Below are positions 31,774 to 39,810 of a DNA stretch of 64,000 bases, piece by piece (position 1 is the stretch's first letter; every line of letters begins with the position of its first letter). The notes below the pieces were generated by a model. The model did not search any database. It was not told where the DNA came from and was given only the letters and a program-made list of their open reading frames with translations. Position numbers and translations under genes: made by a program. Location: NCBI GenBank assembly GCA_016709765.1, contig JADJMD010000013.1, positions 930,001 through 994,000 of the forward strand. The letters run 5' to 3'. Source of the stretch: Ignavibacteriales bacterium. Lineage in GTDB: Bacteria; Bacteroidota; Ignavibacteria; Ignavibacteriales; Ignavibacteriaceae.

Positions 31774-34389
31774 TTACTTTAGGAACACTAATCCAACTTT
31801 TTCACTTAAGTTAACTTTAATCGTATCTCCATCTCCAAAATTACCGGCAAGCAATTCCTGTGAAAGGGGATTAATAAGATATTTTTGAATTACTCTTTTT
31901 AAAGGTCTCGCACCGTAAGTTACATCATAACCAAGCTGCGCAAGCCAATCTTTTGCTTCATCAGAAACAGCGAGTGTGATTTCTTTATCTTTTAACATTT
32001 TTTGCACGCGCTCAAGTTGTATATTAACAATCTTTCTAATTTCTAATCTTGATAAAGGTTTGAAGAGAACAATTTCATCAATCCTATTTAAAAACTCAGG
32101 ACGAATAGTTTTTCTTAGCAAGTCGTGCATCTGCTGTCTAAGCTCACCCATAAAAGTTTCAACATTATCTTCATTAAATGCCTCAAGTCTATCCTGTATT
32201 ATATGAGAGCCAAGATTTGATGTCATTATTATAATTGTGTTCTTAAAGTTTACAGTTCTTCCCTGGTTATCGGTTAATCTTCCATCATCTAAAACCTGCA
32301 GCAGAACATTAAAAACATCCGAGTGAGCTTTTTCAATTTCATCAAGTAAAACCACAGAATAAGGTCTTCGTCGTACAGATTCCGTTAACTGCCCGCCTTC
32401 TTCGTATCCAACATATCCGGGAGGCGCACCAATTAATCGCGATACGGAAAACTTTTCCATATACTCACTCATATCAATTCTTATCATTGCGTGTTCATCA
32501 TCAAAAAGAATTTCTGCAAGTGCGCGTGCAAGTTCTGTTTTACCAACACCGGTAGTTCCAAGAAATATAAATGAACCGATTGGACGATTTGCATCCTGTA
32601 ATCCCGAACGTGAACGGCGAATAGCATTTGCTACTGCCGAAACAGCTTCATCCTGTCCTATCACTCGCTTATGTAATTCATCTTCCAGCTTTAAAAGTTT
32701 GCTGCGTTCGCTTTCGAGCATTCTGCTAACAGGAATTCCGGTCCACTTTGCAACTACTTCTGCAATATCCTCTGCATCAACTTCTTCCTTTAACATTTTT
32801 TTGTCTTGTTGAGCTTCGGCAAGTTTCTTTGTTTCTTCTTTTAATTGCTTTTCAAGATTTACAATTCTGCCGTAACGTATTTCTGCAACTTTTCCAAGAT
32901 CACCCTCACGTTCATACTTTTCTGCTTCAAGCTTAAGATTTTCAATTTCGCTTTTCATTGTGCGAATTTTTTGAATCTTCTCTTTTTCAATATCCCAATG
33001 TGTGCGAAGTATTGAACGCTCTGCATTTAGTTGGCTCAGTTCCTCTTGCAATTCTTCAAGTCGTTTTGCGGAAGCATCATCTTTTTCTCGCTTTAACGCT
33101 TCACGTTCTATTTCAAGTTGTTTTACTTTGCGTTCAAGTACATCAAGTTCTTCAGGCATAGAATTTATTTCAATTCTAAGTTTACTTGCAGCTTCGTCAA
33201 TCAAATCAATTGCTTTATCAGGAAGAAATCTATCTGTTATATATCTTTCAGAAAGTTGCGTGGCAGCTACAATTGCACCATCGGTTATTCTAACGCCGTG
33301 ATGTACTTCGTATCGCTCCTTAAGTCCGCGCAAAATAGAAATTGTATCTTCTTCAGATGGTTCACTAACAAGTACCGGTTGAAAACGTCTTTCGAGTGCC
33401 GCATCTTTTTCAATATATTTTTTATATTCATCAAGTGTCGTAGCGCCGATTGCATGCAACTCACCACGGGCTAAGGCAGGTTTCAAAATATTTGCGGCAT
33501 CCATTGCGCCTTGTGTTGCACCTGCGCCAACAAGTGTATGAAGTTCATCTATAAAAAGAATAATTTCTCCATTAGATTGCTGCACTTCTTTAATCACAGC
33601 TTTCAATCTTTCTTCAAATTGTCCACGAAATTGTGTTCCAGCCACAAGAGCGCCCATATCAAGCGCAACGATTCTTTTTGTTTTTAGATTTTCCGGAACG
33701 TCGCCAGAAATAATTCGATGGGCTATACCTTCTGCAATTGCAGTTTTACCAACACCAGGTTCACCAATTAAAACAGGGTTATTTTTTGTTCTACGTGATA
33801 AAACCTGAAGCACTCGTCTTATCTCTTCATCTCTACCAATTACTGGATCAAGTTTGCCCTGCTTGGCAAGCTCGTTTAAATCTCTTCCGTACTTTTCTAA
33901 AGATTGATATGTATCTTCAGGATTTTGAGAAGTAACACGTTGTGCTCCGCGAATTTCTTTTAGTGCAGTAAGAATATCTTTATAATTAATACCATTGTCA
34001 CGTAAAAGTTGTCCCGCTTTTCCTTTTTCGTTAGATAGTGCGAGCAAGATATGTTCAGTTGAAACATAATCATCTTTTAAGTTGCGGGCTTCTTCAGCAG
34101 CAACATCAAATACCTTTCCAAGCGATTGAGACATTTGCTGATTTCCTAAACCTGTACCGCTTACTTTTGGAAGTGTTTCCAGCAATTGCACAACTTTTAA
34201 CTTAACTGCATTAAAGTTGCCGCCCGTTTTCTTTATGACATTCTCAGCAACATTTCCACTTTCCTGTACAATTGCGGCCAGAACATGTTCTGCTTCAACA
34301 ATTTGATTGTTATAATTTTGTGCAATCTCAATTGCGCTTTGAACAACTTCCTGTGCTTTTATAGTTAGTCTATTTAAGTTAAACGACAT
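31774..34389 (-). CDS. clpB: ClpB disaggregase
   Basis: The ATP-driven chaperone that, with DnaK, resolves aggregated proteins. The 871 residues are in family order: Clp-N double repeat (1-150), first AAA+ domain with Walker A GEPGVGKTA (about 205) and Walker B ILFIDELHTLVGAGA, the long coiled-coil middle domain (about 405-525) that marks ClpB rather than ClpA/C, and the second AAA+ domain with GTTGVGKTE (about 605) and VVLLDEIEKAH, ending in the D2-small domain. It is the last gene of the leftward heat-shock block, after htpG. Confidence 0.97.
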   Translation of the reverse strand: MSFNLNRLTIKAQEVVQSAIEIAQNYNNQIVEAEHVLAAIVQESGNVAENVIKKTGGNFNAVKLKVVQLLETLPKVSGTGLGNQQMSQSLGKVFDVAAEEARNLKDDYVSTEHILLALSNEKGKAGQLLRDNGINYKDILTALKEIRGAQRVTSQNPEDTYQSLEKYGRDLNELAKQGKLDPVIGRDEEIRRVLQVLSRRTKNNPVLIGEPGVGKTAIAEGIAHRIISGDVPENLKTKRIVALDMGALVAGTQFRGQFEERLKAVIKEVQQSNGEIILFIDELHTLVGAGATQGAMDAANILKPALARGELHAIGATTLDEYKKYIEKDAALERRFQPVLVSEPSEEDTISILRGLKERYEVHHGVRITDGAIVAATQLSERYITDRFLPDKAIDLIDEAASKLRIEINSMPEELDVLERKVKQLEIEREALKREKDDASAKRLEELQEELSQLNAERSILRTHWDIEKEKIQKIRTMKSEIENLKLEAEKYEREGDLGKVAEIRYGRIVNLEKQLKEETKKLAEAQQDKKMLKEEVDAEDIAEVVAKWTGIPVSRMLESERSKLLKLEDELHKRVIGQDEAVSAVANAIRRSRSGLQDANRPIGSFIFLGTTGVGKTELARALAEILFDDEHAMIRIDMSEYMEKFSVSRLIGAPPGYVGYEEGGQLTESVRRRPYSVVLLDEIEKAHSDVFNVLLQVLDDGRLTDNQGRTVNFKNTIIIMTSNLGSHIIQDRLEAFNEDNVETFMGELRQQMHDLLRKTIRPEFLNRIDEIVLFKPLSRLEIRKIVNIQLERVQKMLKDKEITLAVSDEAKDWLAQLGYDVTYGARPLKRVIQKYLINPLSQELLAGNFGDGDTIKVNLSEKVGLVFLK

Positions 34390-34415
34390 AATATTTTCTT
34401 TTCCTTTCTTTCCTT

Positions 34416-34443
34416 GTCACTCTTCGTTTTTGCTCAGGGTGAC
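34416..34443. repeat. Short intergenic dyad GTCACTC...GGGTGAC
   Basis: GTCAcTC and aGGGTGAC-type arms around a T-rich loop, in the gap between htpG and clpB. It could act as an RNA hairpin between the two genes or belong to the small-dyad repeat group. Confidence 0.5.
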
Positions 34444-34493
34444 AATTTCATCATCGATCACAATCTCTAATCATTTTTTTCTTTTTACTATAA

Positions 34494-34551
34494 GATTCCC
34501 GATCAAGTCAGGAATGACACAAACAAATTGTCATTCCCACAAAAGTGGGCA
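34494..34551. repeat. GATTCCC/GGAATGAC repeat between htpG and clpB
   Basis: GATTCCCGATCAAGTCAGG then AATGAC, followed by the inverted GTCATTCCC ending in AGTGGGC. It is the same class as the repeats at 11.7, 54.2 and 55.3 kb. Confidence 0.7.
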
Positions 34552-34555
34552 GTTA

Positions 34556-36463
34556 TTATTCTTTACTCTTACTATACAACTCACTCGCATCTGTCAACAT
34601 CTTATTCAGTCTGTTTACAAGCTTATACGGATCTTCAAGATTTCCTTCAAGCAGCAGTGCTGATTCATAAAGCTGTTCGGTTGTATCTGCAATAAATTGA
34701 TCACTTTCATTTTTCTTAAACACATTCATCAGGTTTTTTATAAGCTTATGATCCTTATTTATTTCCATCAATCTTTTCTGTGGCGGCATAGCCATTCCCT
34801 GATTGGACATTTTTAAAATTTTCTGCATCGTTGATGACATCGTATCATCGGGATTAATTAAGCAAGATGGACTACCTTTTAATCGTTTTGATTCATGAAC
34901 TTCTGTTACTCTATCACCAAGAATTTCTTTCATCTTTAACATTAACTTTCCAAAAGCCTTGTCATCCTCCTTGCTGAATTTTTCTTTTGGCTCTTCGTTC
35001 TTTTCAACATCTTCAAGCTTGTCAAGTTCTTTCAAATCAACACCATCAACAGATTTGAAATCGAAATCTTTATGCTTGCGAATTGATGTAACCACAAACT
35101 CATCAACCGGATCGTAGAGATATAAAACTTCCAATCCTTTTGATTTAAAGATTTCAAGATGTGGATTTAAATCAATTGCTTCCTTACTTGTTCCAAGCGA
35201 GTAATAAATTTCTTTCTGATCTTTCTTCATTCTGCCAACATAATCTTCCAAGGAAACAAGTTCCTTCTCATCTTTGCTTACAGAAGAATTAAATCTTAAA
35301 AGCTGTTGATACTTTTCCACATTTGCATAATCCATATAGCCAAGTTTGAAAATTCTTCCGTGCTCTTTCCAGAAATCGGCATAACGTTCGGGAGAATCTT
35401 TTGCGACTTTAATTAAGTCCGAAAGAATATTATTTGCAACACTCTGTGCAATTTTTGTAAAGATAATATTTTCCTGCAGTGTTTCGCGAGAAATGTTTAG
35501 CGGTAAATCTTCTGAATCAACAACACCTTTTACAAAACTTAAATATTCAGGTAATAATTCTTTGTTTTGATGTTGAATAAGAACACGGCGAACGTATAAA
35601 TCTAAACCATAATCATCTCGATTAAATCTCCAATACTCATAGCTCTTTTTAGGTATGAACAGCAACGAGTTAAACTGAATCGGGGCATCAACTGAAGTGT
35701 GAATAGTTTCAAACGGTTCTTCGTTATCGTAGGTTAAAAATTTATAAAACTCATCGTATTGTTCTTTTTTTAAATTGGATTTTGGTTCGCGCCAAATTGC
35801 TGCAATGGTGTTAATCTTTTCATTCTCTAAAAAGATCGGGAAAGATATAAAGTTGGAATGCTTTTTAATAATAGATTCCAAACGATACTTTTCTGAAAAC
35901 TCTTTTGTTTCTTCTTTTAGAAAAATCTCGATCGTTGTTCCGCGTTTAACTTCTTCCGTAAGATCAGCAATTTCATATTCGCCAAGACCATCAGATTTCC
36001 ATTCAACTGCAGCTTCATCTTTTTTGTAGGATCTAGTTTTAATCACAACTTCTTTTGCAACCATAAAAACAGAATAGAACCCTATCCCGAATCTTCCAAT
36101 AATATTGTTTACCGCTTCCTTGCTTTCAGAAAGTTGTTTTAAAAACTCTTCTGAACCAGACTTTGCAATTGTCCCAATATTTGCAATTAATTCATCGCGC
36201 GTCATTCCAATACCAGTGTCAGTAATTGTAATGGTATTTTTCTTATCATCAAATCCGATTTTAATTTCTAATGGCAAATCCTTATCAACAATATCTGTTC
36301 CTTTGTTGGATTCAAATCGAAGTTTATCCAAGGCATCTGATGAATTTGAAATTAATTCACGTAGAAAAATATCTTTGCTTGTGTAAAGCGAGTGAACTAA
36401 AATATCAAGAAGCTTTTTTGTTTCAGCTTTAAATTCAATTTTTTGTTTATGAGTCTCGGTCAT
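34556..36463 (-). CDS. htpG: HtpG, Hsp90 chaperone
   Basis: The bacterial Hsp90 chaperone, 635 residues. The N-terminal GHKL ATPase has LISNSSDALDKLRFES (with the Bergerat asparagine), TDTGIGMTRDELI and GRFGIGFYSVF. The middle domain carries RREP-equivalent IAAIWREPKSNL and DLPLNISRETLQ with the catalytic-loop arginine. The C-terminal dimerisation domain is complete (SSTMQKILKMSNQGMA). No eukaryotic MEEVD tail, as expected. It lies between the dnaJ-like gene and clpB, all leftward; short dyads in both gaps suggest partial internal termination or processing. Confidence 0.97.
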   Translation of the reverse strand: MTETHKQKIEFKAETKKLLDILVHSLYTSKDIFLRELISNSSDALDKLRFESNKGTDIVDKDLPLEIKIGFDDKKNTITITDTGIGMTRDELIANIGTIAKSGSEEFLKQLSESKEAVNNIIGRFGIGFYSVFMVAKEVVIKTRSYKKDEAAVEWKSDGLGEYEIADLTEEVKRGTTIEIFLKEETKEFSEKYRLESIIKKHSNFISFPIFLENEKINTIAAIWREPKSNLKKEQYDEFYKFLTYDNEEPFETIHTSVDAPIQFNSLLFIPKKSYEYWRFNRDDYGLDLYVRRVLIQHQNKELLPEYLSFVKGVVDSEDLPLNISRETLQENIIFTKIAQSVANNILSDLIKVAKDSPERYADFWKEHGRIFKLGYMDYANVEKYQQLLRFNSSVSKDEKELVSLEDYVGRMKKDQKEIYYSLGTSKEAIDLNPHLEIFKSKGLEVLYLYDPVDEFVVTSIRKHKDFDFKSVDGVDLKELDKLEDVEKNEEPKEKFSKEDDKAFGKLMLKMKEILGDRVTEVHESKRLKGSPSCLINPDDTMSSTMQKILKMSNQGMAMPPQKRLMEINKDHKLIKNLMNVFKKNESDQFIADTTEQLYESALLLEGNLEDPYKLVNRLNKMLTDASELYSKSKE

Positions 36464-36485
36464 TGTTTCTCCAAATTTATTATTT

Positions 36486-36552
36486 AGTCCTCCCGAACTT
36501 GGTTCGGGGTCTTTTGATTTTTAACTAGATGCTGAAACAAGTTCAGCATGAC
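36486..36552. repeat. Two small dyads between dnaJ and htpG
   Basis: CCCGAACTTGGTTCGGG is one hairpin; GCTGAAACAAGTTCAGC with trailing ATGAC is another. Both are of the type found scattered in Bacteroidota intergenic DNA. Confidence 0.65.
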
Positions 36553-36553
36553 T

Positions 36554-37492
36554 TTACCATTCTGGTCTTATTGATTTTAATTTGTTAAATAATTCTCTTT
36601 CTTCTTTGCTAAGGTTTTTGGGAATTGTAACAAGTATCCTTACAAATAAATCCCCACGAAAATTATTATTATTCATTCCAAGATTTTTTAGTCTTAAAGT
36701 TTTTCCGGATTCAGTTCCTTCCGGAATTGAAATACTAATGGTTTTTCCATCTAAAGTTTGAATGTTTTCTTTTCCACCAAGTACCGCGGTGTATAAATCA
36801 ACATCAAGATTGTAGTATAAATCATTTTCTTTTATTTCATAAAATGGATGTTGGAGTATATGAAGATTTAAATATAAATCACCTTTTTCGCCGCTCGCAG
36901 TTTTAGAACGCCCCATACCTTTTAATCTAAGCTTCTGTCCATCTTTAGTTCCGGGATTTATTTTTATCTTTAACTTTTTTCCCTCAACTGAAATTTGTTT
37001 CTCACTTCCGTTAAAAACATCTTCAAGAGTAATGTTCATATTTGCTTCAACATCAATGGCAGTTTTTTGCTGCTGAGTTCTTCCGCCAGATCCTCTTCCA
37101 CCGCCGCCGAAAAATGATTCAAAAAAATCAGAAAATCCACTGCCGCCCATTCCACCAAAAATATCATTTATATCGCCTGAGAATTCGTAATTTGAACCAG
37201 ATTGTCTTTTCCCGCCGCCATAGTTAGTATAGAAATCACCAAAGCCCTGTCCGCCAGTGTTCTGATATTGATTCCAGTTTGAACCAAGCGCATCGTACTT
37301 TTTTCGTTTCTCTGGATCGCTTAAAACCTCGTTGGCTTCTGTAATTTCTTTAAACTTTTCTTCAGAAGATTTATTTCCAGCATTACGGTCGGGATGATGC
37401 TTCATTGCAAGTTTGCGGTAAGCTTTTTTAATTTCATCCTGAGTTGCGGATTTCTCAACACCAAGTATTTTATAATAATCTTTATATTCCAT
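36554..37492 (-). CDS. CbpA-type DnaJ chaperone
   Basis: A J-domain co-chaperone of 312 residues. The J domain (1-70) has the HPD motif (KHHPDRNAG) needed to stimulate DnaK. A Gly/Phe-rich linker follows (about 75-140), then two C-terminal beta-sandwich domains (from about 150). The CxxCxGxG zinc finger of true DnaJ is absent, so this is the CbpA/type II kind. It lies between hsp20 and htpG in the heat-shock block; no dnaK or grpE is in the window. Confidence 0.93.
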   Translation of the reverse strand: MEYKDYYKILGVEKSATQDEIKKAYRKLAMKHHPDRNAGNKSSEEKFKEITEANEVLSDPEKRKKYDALGSNWNQYQNTGGQGFGDFYTNYGGGKRQSGSNYEFSGDINDIFGGMGGSGFSDFFESFFGGGGRGSGGRTQQQKTAIDVEANMNITLEDVFNGSEKQISVEGKKLKIKINPGTKDGQKLRLKGMGRSKTASGEKGDLYLNLHILQHPFYEIKENDLYYNLDVDLYTAVLGGKENIQTLDGKTISISIPEGTESGKTLRLKNLGMNNNNFRGDLFVRILVTIPKNLSKEERELFNKLKSIRPEW

Positions 37493-37533
37493 TTTTATCC
37501 TGAATAAGAAAAAATCTTATTCTAAATTTAGAT

Positions 37534-37565
37534 AAAAGAAAAGGGTAACCAAATAGTTACCCTTT
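37534..37565 (-). terminator. Terminator after hsp20
   Basis: Arms AAGGGTAAC and GTTACCCTT with the T-rich side on the minus strand. It lies between hsp20 and the dnaJ-like gene, so the latter may also have its own promoter. Confidence 0.8.
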
Positions 37566-37596
37566 ATCCTCTATCACTTAAACATCCACACTTAGC

Positions 37597-38061
37597 TTAC
37601 TTCACTTTTATTTCAATTTCTTTTGGCTTTGCTTCTTCTGCTTTCGGGATAGTTATTGTTAACTGTCCATCAGCAAACTCTGCGTTTATTTTTTCAGCCT
37701 GAATTAATTCCGGTAAAGTGAAAGACCTAAAATATTTGCCATACGCCTTTTCAATTCGATGACATTTTTCATCTTTATTTTCAGCTTGCTGAACACGTTC
37801 ACCACTAATGTTTAACTTTCCATTTGTAAAAGCAATTTTAACATCTTCTTTTTTTATTCCCGGTAAATCAACTTTCAATGTAAAATTGTCATTATTCTCA
37901 TAGATGTCTGTTAGTGGTGTCCACACAGCATTTTCATATTCCTCATCAACATCTTTGCTTTTAGAAATACCAAATCTGTTTTCAAGCGAGTTAAACATTT
38001 TGTTAAACTCTCTTTCGAAATCGATTAGATCTCTAACCGGGTTGAATTTTATGAGTGTCAT
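37597..38061 (-). CDS. Small heat-shock protein, Hsp20/alpha-crystallin family
   Basis: A 154-residue holdase. The alpha-crystallin domain spans about residues 45-140 (WTPLTDIYENNDNFTLKVD, LPGIKKEDVKIAF, GKLNISGERV) and the C-terminal IxI-type anchor is ITIPKAEE. The N-terminal part is short and aromatic. It is the first gene of the leftward heat-shock block and faces mnmE across a 300-base gap that holds a possible operator. Confidence 0.95.
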   Translation of the reverse strand: MTLIKFNPVRDLIDFEREFNKMFNSLENRFGISKSKDVDEEYENAVWTPLTDIYENNDNFTLKVDLPGIKKEDVKIAFTNGKLNISGERVQQAENKDEKCHRIEKAYGKYFRSFTLPELIQAEKINAEFADGQLTITIPKAEEAKPKEIEIKVK

Positions 38062-38196
38062 TGTACTATCTCCTTAATTTAGTTGTTTATTATATTTTGT
38101 TTTTTTTAATTTCACAGGCAACCGAACAACCTGCGTGCCGAAGTGGTTTCTATCCATAACCAATTATAATATAACGAGTTACGGTAATTATTCTCA

Positions 38197-38239
38197 ATTT
38201 GTGTAAGTCGCCATAATGGCGGATATTTTGACAAATAAA
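38197..38239. promoter_or_regulatory. Dyad upstream of hsp20, possible operator
   Basis: The perfect palindrome CGCCATAATGGCG (38209-38221) is flanked by ATTTGT and ACAAAT arms. It lies about 140 bases upstream of the hsp20 start and a similar distance before mnmE, so it could act on either. It is not the CIRCE sequence. The role is inferred only from symmetry and position. Confidence 0.45.
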
Positions 38240-38359
38240 TTGAATGTGGCGCATAATCGTCACAAATATCTGTCATAATAACAATTCAATAAATATTGCT
38301 TTTCACTAACTCCAAATTGGTAAACCCTTTATTATTGATTATTTTTGCAATCTTAAAAT

Positions 38360-39727
38360 TTGAGCATTTTAAAAGTGAAAGAAGATACAATCGTTGCATT
38401 AGCAACTCCAGCAGGAGTTGGTGCGATTTCCGTTATTAGAATTAGCGGCATACATGCGTTTTTTGCTGTGGATAAAATTTTTAATGGAAAAATAAAAATT
38501 AAAAATGCAGCAACGCACACTTTGCATTACGGCGATATAGTTAACAGCGAAATTGAACATGTCGATGACGTTTTAGTATCTGTTTTTAGGGCTCCAAATT
38601 CATATTCAGGCGAAGATAGTGTAGAGATTAGCACACACGGAAATCCGTTAATTACACAAAAAGTTATTGAGCTTTTAATTGCTGATCCGGATGTAAGATT
38701 AGCTGAGCCTGGCGAATTTACAAAACGAGCATTTCTAAATAACAAATTAGATTTAACAAAAGCAGAAGCGGTTGCGGATATAATTAGTTCAAGAACAGAG
38801 GCATCATTTCGTGGTGCAAGAAATCAGCTTGATGGGTTATTATCTAAAAAAGTTAATGATTTGAGATCACAATTGCTAAATTCTTCATCTTTTGTTGAGC
38901 TTGAATTAGATTTTGCTGAAGAAGATATTGAGTTTGTAAATCAGGATGAGCTACTTAAAAGAATTGATTCGATAATTATAGAAATAGACACTTTGTTAGA
39001 AAGCTATGAGTTTGGGAGAGTTATTCGTGATGGTGTAAACGTTGCTATAGTTGGCAAGCCAAACGTTGGCAAATCTTCACTTTTAAACTATATTTTGAAG
39101 GAATCACGAGCAATTGTAAGTGAGATTCCTGGAACAACTCGAGATGTAATACGTGAAGAGGTTTCAATTGAGGGAATTCTTTTTAGGTTATTTGATACTG
39201 CTGGCATTCGGGTTTCAGACGATTCAATCGAAAAAGAGGGGATTTTAAGAAGCCAGGAAACTGTTAGAAATGCAGATGTAATTATTTTTTTAGAAGATGT
39301 TCAGCAAGGAGAATCAAAAGATCTTTTTGTGGAATTGTTAAAACTTACAAGCTCAGATAAGATTATCAAGGTTCTTAATAAAGTTGATTTAGATGGAAAT
39401 TCCGAAATAAGTTCTGATGTTAAAATATCCGCCAAAACTGGAGAGGGAATTGAGTCACTTTTCAAATCCTTAAAAGAAAAAACCATTGGAAATGAAAATT
39501 ATACAGAGAAAACAGCAATTGTAACAAATCTAAGACATCATAATTGTTTGAAGAAATCAAGAGAGAATTTAATAAATTCTAGGGAATCAATCCTTAAAAA
39601 AATGAGCGGAGAGTTTATATCTGTGGATTTGAGAAACGCTGAGCTGAATCTTGCTGAGATAATTGGTGAAGTCACCTCTGACGATATTCTTAATAACATA
39701 TTTATGAGATTTTGTATTGGAAAATAG
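38360..39727 (+). CDS. mnmE: MnmE, tRNA-modification GTPase
   Basis: With MnmG, installs the cmnm5 group on U34 of certain tRNAs. The 455 residues have the folate-binding N-terminal domain (IVALATPAGVGAISVIRISG), the helical domain, and an inserted GTPase domain with G1 GKPNVGKSS (about 231-239), GTTRD and DTAGI (about 279). The C-terminus is the hallmark FCIGK with the catalytic cysteine. The start is TTG at 38360, because the conserved opening leaves no room for an ATG. mnmG follows after 83 bases that hold two parS sites. Confidence 0.97.
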   Translation: MSILKVKEDTIVALATPAGVGAISVIRISGIHAFFAVDKIFNGKIKIKNAATHTLHYGDIVNSEIEHVDDVLVSVFRAPNSYSGEDSVEISTHGNPLITQKVIELLIADPDVRLAEPGEFTKRAFLNNKLDLTKAEAVADIISSRTEASFRGARNQLDGLLSKKVNDLRSQLLNSSSFVELELDFAEEDIEFVNQDELLKRIDSIIIEIDTLLESYEFGRVIRDGVNVAIVGKPNVGKSSLLNYILKESRAIVSEIPGTTRDVIREEVSIEGILFRLFDTAGIRVSDDSIEKEGILRSQETVRNADVIIFLEDVQQGESKDLFVELLKLTSSDKIIKVLNKVDLDGNSEISSDVKISAKTGEGIESLFKSLKEKTIGNENYTEKTAIVTNLRHHNCLKKSRENLINSRESILKKMSGEFISVDLRNAELNLAEIIGEVTSDDILNNIFMRFCIGK

Positions 39728-39733
39728 AGATTA

Positions 39734-39749
39734 AGTTTCACGTGAAACG
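39734..39749. promoter_or_regulatory. parS: parS site 1 (ParB binding)
   Basis: The core GTTTCACGTGAAAC is a perfect 14-base palindrome and matches 14 of 16 positions of the universal chromosomal parS, TGTTTCACGTGAAACA. ParB spreads from such sites to organise and segregate the origin region. Confidence 0.92.
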
Positions 39750-39777
39750 ACAAAGCTTAACATTTGGCAAATAATTT

Positions 39778-39793
39778 TGTTTCACGTGAAAAC
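39778..39793. promoter_or_regulatory. parS: parS site 2 (ParB binding)
   Basis: TGTTTCACGTGAAAAC, matching the parS consensus at the first 14 of 16 positions. It lies 44 bases after the first site and about 18 bases before the mnmG start. Confidence 0.9.
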
Positions 39794-39810
39794 ATAAAAA
39801 AGATTGGTAT

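Noticed and set aside
38062..38360. A CIRCE element (TTAGCACTC-N9-GAGTGCTAA) before hsp20
   Set aside because: Looked for on both strands and not found; only an unrelated palindrome is there.
39728..39810. The two GTTTCACGTGAAAC sites as an ordinary operator of mnmG
   Set aside because: The match to universal parS is nearly complete, which is a better explanation than a local operator.
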